Below are positions 7,402 to 12,746 of a DNA stretch of 12,746 bases, one piece after another. The position numbers and the translations under genes are program-made. Source of the stretch: Pseudomonadota bacterium (lineage in GTDB: Bacteria > Pseudomonadota > Gammaproteobacteria > Burkholderiales > Burkholderiaceae_C); NCBI GenBank assembly GCA_021798395.1, contig JAJZHS010000033.1, positions 1-12,746 of the forward strand, read 5' to 3'. Numbering within the stretch: position 1 is the stretch's first letter; the number at the start of each line of letters is the position of its first letter. A model generated the notes under the pieces. The model was given only the letters and a program-made list of their open reading frames with translations, was not told where the DNA came from and ran no database searches.

Positions 7402-9234
7402 TCAGGCCAGCCGCAGCAGTTCGGGCGGCAACTCGGCCGCCGCGCGCTGCTGCTGCAATTGCCACATGCGCGCGTACAGGCCGCCTTGCGCGAGCAGCTC
7501 GGCGTGGGTGCCGCGCTCGGCGATGCGGCCGTCGTCGAGCACCAGGATCTGGTGCGCGTCGACCACGGTCGACAGGCGGTGGGCGATGATCAGGGTGGTG
7601 CGGTCGCGCGCCGCCAGCCTGATCTCGGCCTGGATCGCGCGCTCGTTGGCCGAGTCGAGCTGCGAGGTGGCTTCGTCGAACACCAGGATCGGCGGGTTCT
7701 TCAGCAAGGCGCGCGCGATCGCCACGCGCTGCTTCTCGCCGCCCGACAGCTTGAGCCCGCGTTCGCCGACCTGGGTCGCGTAGCCGGTCGGCTGGCGCAT
7801 GATGAAGTCGTGGATCTGCGCTGCCCGAGCGACCTGCTCGATGTCCTGCTGCGTCGCGCCCGGACGCCCGTAGGCGATGTTGTAGCCGATGGTGTCGTTG
7901 AACAGCACCGTGTCCTGCGGCACGATTCCCAGCGCGGCGCGCAGGCTGGACTGGGTTACCGAGGCGATGTCCTGGCCGTCGATGCGGATGCTTCCCGAGT
8001 CGACGTCGTAGAAGCGCAGCAGCAGCCGCGACAGCGTCGATTTGCCGGCTCCCGAAGGCCCGACGATGGCCAGCGTGCGCCCGCCCTCGACCTCGAAGCT
8101 CAGGCCCTTGAGCACAGCGCGCTGCGGGATGTAGCCGAAGTGCACGTCGTCGAAACGCACCGTGCCTGCGCGCACGCGCAGCGCCGCGGCGCCGGGGGCG
8201 TCGGCCACGTCGCGGTGGCGCTGCATGATGCCGAACATGCGTTCGATGTCGGTCAGCGCCTGGCGGATTTCACGGTACAGGACTCCGAGGAAGTTCAGCG
8301 GCGCGTACAACTGCAGCATGAACGCGTTGACCATCACCAGATCGCCCAGGTTCATGCTGCCGGCGACGACGCCGACGGTCGAGCGCCAGACCAGCAGCGT
8401 GACCGCGGTGGCGATGATCAGGCTCTGACCGAGGTTGAGCAGCGACAGAGAATTCTGCGACTTCACCGCGGCGTCCATCCAGCGCTGCAGGTTGTCGTCG
8501 TAGCGCGCCGACTCGAACGCCTCGTTGCCGAAGATCTTCACCGTCTCGTAGTTCAGCAGCGCGTCGACGGCGCGCTGGTTGGCGCGCGAATCCTGCTCGT
8601 TCATCGTCCGCCGCAGCCCGGTGCGCCATTCGGTCACGGTGATGGTGAAGACGATGTAGACGGCCAGCGCGACGATGGCGATGCCGGAGAACCACCAATC
8701 GTAGCGAACGACCAGGATTCCGATCACCAGGGCCATTTCGACCAGCGTCGGCAGGATGCTGTAGAGGGTGTACGAAACCAGGCTGGAAATGCTGCGGGTG
8801 CCGCGTTCGATGTCGCGCGACATGCCCCCGGTCTGCCGCTCCAGGTGGTAGCGCAGCGACAACGCCATCAGGTGGTCGAAGACTTCCAGCGCGATGCGCC
8901 GCACCGCGCCCTGGGTGACGCGCGAGAACACCAGTTCGCGCAACTCGGTGAACGCCGAAGCGCTCAGCCGCAACGCGCCGTACGCCAGCAGCAGCGCGCC
9001 CGGAACGACCAGCGCGGCGCGGGTGTCGCCGGGCGCCAGGCTCAGCGCATCGACGATGTCCTTGAGCACGATCGGCACGCCAACGTTGGCCAGCTTGGCC
9101 GCGACCAGCATGCCCAGCGCGAGCAGCACGCGGGCGCGGTAGTGCCACAGGTACGGCAGCAGGCTGGCGAGCACGGCGCGCGGCGCCTGCACCGTGCCGG
9201 GCGGCGGCGGTTCGGAAGAACGGTGGTGGCGCAT
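7402..9234 (-). CDS. atm1: Atm1-type ABC exporter (fused membrane and ATPase domains), 610 aa
   Basis: Half-size ABC exporter expected to work as a homodimer in the inner membrane. A six-helix membrane domain spans about residues 20-325 and an ATPase domain about 355-600. ATPase motifs: Walker A GPSGAGKST at 392-400, Q-loop Gln440, signature LSGGE at 496-500, Walker B ILVFDE at 516-521, switch His552. The segments GGMSRDIERGTRSI and NYETVKIFGNE are typical of the Atm1/ABCB7 family rather than the lipid flippase MsbA. Residues Tyr193, Arg204, Arg208, Asn267, Gln270 and Arg321 match, at a constant offset of two, the glutathione-contacting residues I recall for Novosphingobium Atm1. A role in exporting glutathione-linked metal or sulfur species is inferred from the family. 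It is divergent from the thioesterase gene. No clear ribosome site precedes ATG 9234. Confidence 0.9.
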   Translation of the reverse strand: MRHHRSSEPPPPGTVQAPRAVLASLLPYLWHYRARVLLALGMLVAAKLANVGVPIVLKDIVDALSLAPGDTRAALVVPGALLLAYGALRLSASAFTELRELVFSRVTQGAVRRIALEVFDHLMALSLRYHLERQTGGMSRDIERGTRSISSLVSYTLYSILPTLVEMALVIGILVVRYDWWFSGIAIVALAVYIVFTITVTEWRTGLRRTMNEQDSRANQRAVDALLNYETVKIFGNEAFESARYDDNLQRWMDAAVKSQNSLSLLNLGQSLIIATAVTLLVWRSTVGVVAGSMNLGDLVMVNAFMLQLYAPLNFLGVLYREIRQALTDIERMFGIMQRHRDVADAPGAAALRVRAGTVRFDDVHFGYIPQRAVLKGLSFEVEGGRTLAIVGPSGAGKSTLSRLLLRFYDVDSGSIRIDGQDIASVTQSSLRAALGIVPQDTVLFNDTIGYNIAYGRPGATQQDIEQVARAAQIHDFIMRQPTGYATQVGERGLKLSGGEKQRVAIARALLKNPPILVFDEATSQLDSANERAIQAEIRLAARDRTTLIIAHRLSTVVDAHQILVLDDGRIAERGTHAELLAQGGLYARMWQLQQQRAAAELPPELLRLA

Positions 9235-9302
9235 CGGTGCGTGTCGGGAGCGCCGAGCACGATCGGCGCATTCTGGTGCATTATTCAGGGCAAACTTGAA
9301 TC

Positions 9303-9731
9303 ATGCACCGTAAAGGCGAATTGAACTTCGATATGGAACAGCACAACATCGCATTGCCGACCGACCGCGAACCCGTGCTGCGGCTGACCCCGCTTCCCGG
9401 CGACGTCAACATGCACGGCGACATTTTCGGCGGCTGGATCATGTCGCAAGTCGACATCGCCGGCGGCATCACCGCGGCGCGGCGCGCGCGCGGGCGGGTG
9501 GCCACGGTGGCGGTCAACGCCTTCGTCTTCAAGCACCCGGTGATGGTCGGCGACCTGTTGTCGCTGTATGCACGGGTGGTGCGCGTCGGCCGCACCTCGC
9601 TGACCGTCGAGGTCGAGGTCTACGCCGAGCGCGGAGTCCCCGACACCGAGGTCTATCGCGTCACCGAAGCCACGCTGACCTTCGTTGCCGTCGGCGCCGA
9701 CCGCCGCCCGCGCCAGGTTGACCCGGACTGA
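9303..9731 (+). CDS. yciA: YciA-type acyl-CoA thioesterase (hotdog fold)
   Basis: Hydrolyses acyl-CoA to free acid and CoA in the cytoplasm; YciA enzymes have broad substrate range. The family block GDIFGGWIMSQVDIAGG is intact, and its SQVD aspartate matches the catalytic Asp44 of the Haemophilus enzyme; RVATVAV, FKHPVMVGD, GRTSLTVEVEV and VTEATLTFVAV follow in the usual order. Two starts are possible: ATG 9303 (142 aa, AGGG 12 bases upstream) and ATG 9333 (132 aa, the length of E. coli YciA). The longer span is given, but 9333 may well be the true start. This is the only plus-strand gene, 68 bases from the divergent ABC gene and convergent with rplY. Confidence 0.92.
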   Translation: MHRKGELNFDMEQHNIALPTDREPVLRLTPLPGDVNMHGDIFGGWIMSQVDIAGGITAARRARGRVATVAVNAFVFKHPVMVGDLLSLYARVVRVGRTSLTVEVEVYAERGVPDTEVYRVTEATLTFVAVGADRRPRQVDPD

Positions 9732-9748
9732 GGCCGCCGGCACCATGC

Positions 9749-9775
9749 AAAACGCCACCGCGGCTGCGGTGGCGT
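9749..9775 (-). terminator. Rho-independent terminator after rplY
   Basis: A perfect 10-bp inverted repeat (ACGCCACCGC at 9752-9761 and GCGGTGGCGT at 9766-9775) with a four-base loop. On the minus strand the stem is followed by a short T-run (AAAA on the plus strand at 9749-9752, its last base also in the stem). It lies about 30 bases after the rplY stop and should end the prs-rplY transcript. On the plus strand there is no T-run after the stem, so it is probably one-directional, though it is also 20 bases past the end of yciA. Confidence 0.78.
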
Positions 9776-9804
9776 CCGGCGCCGGACCCGGGCAACGCGG
9801 CGGC

Positions 9805-10404
9805 TTACTTGGCCTCTTCCTCGGCCGCGCCTTCGGTCGCCGCGCCGCCCTTGTGCAGCACCGAGGCGATCGCCGGGTTCTCGGCGCCGTGGGTCACCAC
9901 GGTGACCGATCCCGGCAGCTTCAGGTCGGCGACGTGGACCGACTGCCCCTTGTGCAGGCCGCTCAAGTCGACTTCGATGAACTCGGGCAAGTCAGCAGGC
10001 AGACAGGAGATTTCCAGTTCGGTCACCGCGTGGCTGATCATGCAGCCCTCAAGCTTGACCGCCGGGGATTCCTCGGCGCCGACGAAGTGCAGCGGCACCT
10101 TGGTGTGCATCTTGCGGTCGGCGGCGACGCGCATGAAGTCCACGTGGAGCAGTTGCTGACGGAACGGATGCATCTGGTAGGCCTTGAGCACGACCATGGT
10201 CTGCTGCGCGCCGACCGTCAGCTCGAGCACCGACGAGTGGAACTGCTCTTTCTTCATGGCGTGGTACAGCGCGTTGTGATCGAGTTCGATCATCTGCGGC
10301 TGCTGCCCGGCACCATAGACGATGCCGGGAACCTTGCCGGCGTGGCGCATGCGGCGGCTCGCACCGGTACCTTGCGCCTGACGTTCAAATGCGACGACTT
10401 TCAT
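9805..10404 (-). CDS. rplY: 50S ribosomal protein L25, long CTC/TL5 form, 199 aa
   Basis: Binds 5S rRNA in the large ribosomal subunit. The N-terminal L25 domain (about residues 1-90: RRMRHAGKVPGIVYG, then FHPF-like QMHPFRQQLLHVDFMRV) is followed by the C-terminal beta domain of the long CTC form and a flexible Ala/Glu-rich tail. E. coli L25 lacks this second domain. ATG 10404 is chosen over an upstream in-frame ATG at 10443 because GGAG lies six bases before it and the product then begins MKVVAFERQ, as in relatives. It starts 97 bases after prs, with a palindrome between, and ends at a terminator. In many relatives pth follows; here it does not. Confidence 0.95.
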   Translation of the reverse strand: MKVVAFERQAQGTGASRRMRHAGKVPGIVYGAGQQPQMIELDHNALYHAMKKEQFHSSVLELTVGAQQTMVVLKAYQMHPFRQQLLHVDFMRVAADRKMHTKVPLHFVGAEESPAVKLEGCMISHAVTELEISCLPADLPEFIEVDLSGLHKGQSVHVADLKLPGSVTVVTHGAENPAIASVLHKGGAATEGAAEEEAK

Positions 10405-10475
10405 GTCGACTCCAGTGAGGGGCCTCGTGGCCCCGGTTGTCACGACGGGACGCTTGCGACCAGCGCCCCGCAGGG

Positions 10476-10497
10476 TTCGCGCCGCGCGCGGCGCGAA
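10476..10497. repeat. Perfect 22-bp palindrome between prs and rplY
   Basis: Arms TTCGCGCCGCG (10476-10486) and CGCGGCGCGAA (10487-10497) are exact reverse complements. It begins four bases after the prs stop on the minus strand. In RNA it would form a very stable GC stem with a small loop. There is no T-run behind it, so readthrough into rplY is expected; it may protect the prs 3' end or reduce downstream expression. Function is inferred only. Confidence 0.7.
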
Positions 10498-10501
10498 GGG
10501 C

Positions 10502-11473
10502 TCAGAACAGGGTTTCCTGCTCGTTGAACAATTGCAGCACCGACCCGCCCTGGGCGATGCGCAGCATGGTCTGCGCGATCAGCTGCGCCGCCGACACCTG
10601 CCGGATCTTGGCGCAGTCGCGCGCTGCGCCGTGCAGCGGAATGGTGTTGGTGACGATGACTTCGTCGAGGTCGCTGGCGATGATGCGCTCGATCGCCGGG
10701 CCCGAGAACACCGGGTGGGTGCAATACGCGACCACGCTGCGCGCGCCCCGCGCCTTGAGAACCTCGGCCGCCTTGGTCAGCGTGCCCGCGGTGTCGACCA
10801 TGTCGTCCATGATCACGCAGTTGCGGCCGTCGATGTCGCCGATCACGTTCATCACTTCGGACACGTTGGGCTTGGGCCGGCGCTTGTCGATGATCGCCAG
10901 GTCGCAGTCCATCAGCTTGGCCAGCGCGCGCGCGCGCACCACGCCGCCGATGTCGGGCGAAACCACGATCAGGTTGTTGTACTGCCTGGCGCGCAGGTCG
11001 CCGAGCAGGATCGGCGAGGCGTAGATGTTGTCGACCGGAATGTCGAAGAAACCCTGGATCTGGTCGGCGTGCAGGTCCATCGTGACCACCCGCGCGATGC
11101 CCACGGCCTGCAGCATGTTGGCCACCACCTTGGCCGTGATCGGCACCCGCGATGAACGCGGCCGGCGGTCCTGCCGCGCGTAGCCGAAGTACGGGATCAC
11201 CGCGGTGATGCGTTCGGCCGACGCGCGCTTGAGCGCGTCGGTCATCACCAGCAGTTCCATCAGGTTGTCGTTGGTCGGCGCGCAGGTCGACTGCACGATG
11301 AAGACTTCGCGCGCGCGAACGTTCTGCTGGATCTCGACCGTGACCTCGCCGTCGGAGAAGCGGCCGACGTAGGCCTGGCCGAGTCCGATGCCGAGTTGCT
11401 CGACGACCTGCTGCGCCAACGAGGGATTGGCGTTGCCGGTGAAGACGACGAAGTCGGTGGCGCTGGAAGTCAT
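10502..11473 (-). CDS. prs: Ribose-phosphate pyrophosphokinase (PRPP synthetase), 323 aa
   Basis: Transfers pyrophosphate from ATP to ribose-5-phosphate, giving PRPP for purine, pyrimidine, His, Trp and NAD synthesis. Class I features: GRFSDGEV at 37-44, YFGYARQDRR at 95-104, DLHADQIQGFF at 133-143 with catalytic-site His135, flexible-loop lysine in DKRRP at 196-200, and the PRPP-binding DDMVDTAGT at 223-231. Length is close to the E. coli enzyme (315 aa). ATG 11473 has no recognisable ribosome site, but an eight-codon frame ends on it (11496-11470). It lies between tRNA-Gln and rplY, a common proteobacterial order, and probably shares their transcript. Confidence 0.97.
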   Translation of the reverse strand: MTSSATDFVVFTGNANPSLAQQVVEQLGIGLGQAYVGRFSDGEVTVEIQQNVRAREVFIVQSTCAPTNDNLMELLVMTDALKRASAERITAVIPYFGYARQDRRPRSSRVPITAKVVANMLQAVGIARVVTMDLHADQIQGFFDIPVDNIYASPILLGDLRARQYNNLIVVSPDIGGVVRARALAKLMDCDLAIIDKRRPKPNVSEVMNVIGDIDGRNCVIMDDMVDTAGTLTKAAEVLKARGARSVVAYCTHPVFSGPAIERIIASDLDEVIVTNTIPLHGAARDCAKIRQVSAAQLIAQTMLRIAQGGSVLQLFNEQETLF

Positions 11474-11539
11474 GGCGTGAACGGGAAGATTGTCATGCCC
11501 TCGATGGAGCTAACGCTGCCCGTCGGGCCCTTGGAGGGG

Positions 11540-11613
11540 CTGGGGAGGAAGGACTCGAACCCTCGCATGCCGGAATCAAAATCCGGTGCCTTAACCAACT
11601 TGGCGACTCCCCA
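11540..11613 (-). tRNA. trnQ: tRNA-Gln, anticodon UUG
   Basis: The acceptor stem pairs TGGGGAG (11613-11607) with CTCCCCA (11547-11541), followed by discriminator G at 11540. The D-arm contains GCCAAGTTGGTTAAGGC. The anticodon stem CCGGA/TCCGG encloses loop TTTTGAT, putting TTG at 11579-11577, which reads CAA for glutamine. The T-arm is GAGGG/CCTTC around TTCGAGT. The gene closely resembles E. coli tRNA-Gln. The CCA end is not encoded: CCC follows the discriminator, so a nucleotidyltransferase must add or repair it. It sits between ispE and prs. Confidence 0.97.
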
Positions 11614-11715
11614 ACGGTCCCGGTCGTCCGCCGGACAAAACGGACTGCGGGTGCTCGCTCGATGCTTGCATGCCGCGTCCCGTGAACCGAACGATCGACC
11701 GTTGCTGAATCCGCA

Positions 11716-11743
11716 ATTCTACAGCATTGCCCGAATTTGAAAA
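11716..11743 (-). promoter_or_regulatory. Candidate promoter for tRNA-Gln-prs-rplY
   Basis: In the 152-base gap between ispE and the tRNA, the minus strand carries TTTTCA (11743-11738, 4 of 6 to -35), a 16-bp spacer and TAGAAT (11721-11716, 5 of 6 to -10). The start would be near 11709, about 95 bases before the tRNA, which RNase P would then trim. The local DNA is AT-rich for this window. No terminator is seen after ispE, so readthrough from lolB-ispE is also possible. Confidence 0.6.
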
Positions 11744-11765
11744 GACCCGATCGAAGCCTGACGCC

Positions 11766-12650
11766 TCATGCCGCTGCCTGGTCCACTCCGTCGGCCCAGT
11801 CATGCAGCGGATGCCTGGCCAGCGCACGGCACGCGCGCACGCGCCAATGCGGCGGCACTGCGTCGACGTCGACGTCGGCGGCGCCGGCGACGAACATCGC
11901 CGACCCCGACCCGGTCATGCGCGGCGGCCCGTCGCCCCTGGCCCCCAGCCAGGCCTGCAGCGCGGCCATCGCCGGCAGCCGCGCCATCGCCACCGGCTGC
12001 AGGTCGTTGCGTCCGAATTCCAGCACCGGGCGCGAACCGGCAGCACGCTGCGCGGCGATGAAGGCGCCGGCTTCCAGCGCCGCGGTATCGCGATGCAGCG
12101 CCGCGTCGCCGAACACCGACGCGGTCGGCAATCCCTGCCCCGGCCAACCCACCACCAGTTGCCACTGCGGCAGCTCCACCGCCTGCAGCCGCTCGCCGAT
12201 GCCGCCGGCGAACGCGTTGCGCCCGAACACGAACACCGGCACGTCGGCGCCCAGCGCGGGCGCCAGCGCCAGCAGTTCGGCGCGCGTCAACCCCAGACCC
12301 CAGAGCCGGTTCAACGCCAGCAGGGTGCTGGCCGCGTCCGAGCTGCCGCCGCCGAGCCCGGCCTGCGCCGGAACCGATTTGTGCAGATGCATCGACACGC
12401 CGAGTCTGCAGCCGGTGTGCGCCTGCAGCGCGCGCGCGGCGCGCACGCACAGATCGTCGTCGGGCAGCCCAGGGCCTCCGCTGCGTTCGATCACGCCGTC
12501 GGCACGACAGACGAAGTCGATGCGGTCGTACCAATCGATGAACTGGAACACCGTCTGCAGTTCGTGGTAGCCGTCAGCGCGGCGCCCCAGAACGTGGACG
12601 AACCAGTTGATCTTCGCCGGCGCCGGCACGCCGTACAGCGCGGGGATCAT
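11766..12650 (-). CDS. ispE: 4-(cytidine 5'-diphospho)-2-C-methyl-D-erythritol kinase, 294 aa
   Basis: GHMP-family kinase that phosphorylates CDP-methylerythritol in the MEP pathway to isoprenoid precursors. Visible motifs: PAPAKIN at 9-15 with catalytic-site Lys13, ADGYHELQTVF at 25-35, the ATP-binding glycine loop PAQAGLGGGSSDAA at 94-107, GADVPVF at 134-140 with the catalytic aspartate Asp136, and the C-terminal MTGSGSAMF. The frame is open 24 codons upstream into lolB, but ATG 12650 gives the standard N-terminus and length (E. coli IspE is 283 aa). It begins 10 bases after the lolB stop, so the two are probably one operon. Confidence 0.96.
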   Translation of the reverse strand: MIPALYGVPAPAKINWFVHVLGRRADGYHELQTVFQFIDWYDRIDFVCRADGVIERSGGPGLPDDDLCVRAARALQAHTGCRLGVSMHLHKSVPAQAGLGGGSSDAASTLLALNRLWGLGLTRAELLALAPALGADVPVFVFGRNAFAGGIGERLQAVELPQWQLVVGWPGQGLPTASVFGDAALHRDTAALEAGAFIAAQRAAGSRPVLEFGRNDLQPVAMARLPAMAALQAWLGARGDGPPRMTGSGSAMFVAGAADVDVDAVPPHWRVRACRALARHPLHDWADGVDQAAA

Positions 12651-12660
12651 CGCCGCCGGC

Positions 12661-12746
12661 TCACTGCGCCGGGACGCCCGCGCACGGTGCGTCGAAGACC
12701 AGGCTGATGCGCGCCGGCGCACCGTCGATGCGCTGCGCGCGCAGAA
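12661..12746 (-). CDS. lolB: Outer-membrane lipoprotein sorting protein LolB, C-terminal end only
   Basis: The minus strand carries an open frame entering from the right edge and ending in TGA at 12663-12661, about 28 codons. The tail includes QRIDGAPARISLVFDAP, which fits the last beta strands of LolB (a basic/hydrophobic strand before the C-terminus). LolB receives lipoproteins from LolA at the outer membrane. The call leans on the strongly conserved lolB-ispE neighbourhood; the fragment alone would be too short to name. The lipobox and N-terminus lie outside the window. Confidence 0.72.
   Translation of the reverse strand, partial: LRAQRIDGAPARISLVFDAPCAGVPAQ

Noticed and set aside
7195..9324. 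Long plus-strand frame of 709 codons opposite the ABC exporter, and a similar one at 5823-7589 opposite pyrC and rnpB.
   Set aside because: Both are shadows of the minus-strand genes: low-complexity, no domain, and one runs through RNase P RNA.
11856..11880. Short tandem GTCGAC-like repeats inside ispE, considered as a phase-variable tract.
   Set aside because: The units are 6 bp, only two to three copies, and in frame (Asp-Val repeats), so no frame switching is expected; compositional chance is enough.
1..12746. Search for CRISPR arrays, insertion sequences, phage genes, toxin-antitoxin or defence genes.
   Set aside because: Nothing of the kind is visible; nearly all bases are taken by housekeeping genes in tight, familiar order.

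Overview
The window is a stretch of ordinary bacterial chromosome with high GC (roughly 70% by eye). Every gene except one lies on the minus strand. Gene content and order point to a betaproteobacterium, probably of the Burkholderiales: a dcw cell-wall/division cluster with RNase P RNA just upstream of mraZ, a single-chain MurE-MurF protein, a type II PyrC, and the lolB-ispE-tRNA-Gln-prs-rplY block. I could not identify the genus.

Layout, read in the direction of transcription from the right edge. (1) 12746-9805: end of lolB, ispE, tRNA-Gln(UUG), prs and rplY, closed by a hairpin terminator at about 9749-9775. (2) 9303-9731: a YciA-type acyl-CoA thioesterase, the only plus-strand gene, convergent with rplY and divergent from the next gene. 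(3) 9234-5884: an Atm1-type ABC exporter, dihydroorotase pyrC, then rnpB with its own TATGAT -10 box. (4) About 5883-5691: an AT-rich gap (about 40% GC by my count over 5701-5820). (5) 5690-1: a promoter overlapped by four MraZ-type boxes at exact 10-bp spacing, then mraZ, rsmH, ftsL, ftsI and a fused murE-murF that runs off the left edge. The dcw genes are tightly packed (ATGA overlap rsmH/ftsL, GTGA overlap ftsI/murE), as expected for one operon.

How the genes work together: MraZ probably represses its own operon. RsmH methylates 16S rRNA. FtsL and FtsI (PBP3) belong to the septal peptidoglycan machine. MurE-MurF adds meso-diaminopimelate and D-Ala-D-Ala to the peptidoglycan precursor. The other blocks are housekeeping: PRPP and pyrimidine supply (prs, pyrC), isoprenoid precursors (ispE), lipoprotein sorting (lolB), translation and RNA processing (rplY, tRNA-Gln, rnpB), glutathione-linked metal or sulfur export (the ABC protein) and acyl-CoA turnover (yciA).

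I found no mobile element, CRISPR array, phage gene or defence system, and no convincing undescribed system. The points most worth a second look are the linkerless MurE-MurF fusion, the phased MraZ operator, the AT-rich hairpin-bearing gap between rnpB and mraZ, a perfect palindrome between prs and rplY, and a mini-ORF overlapping the prs start.
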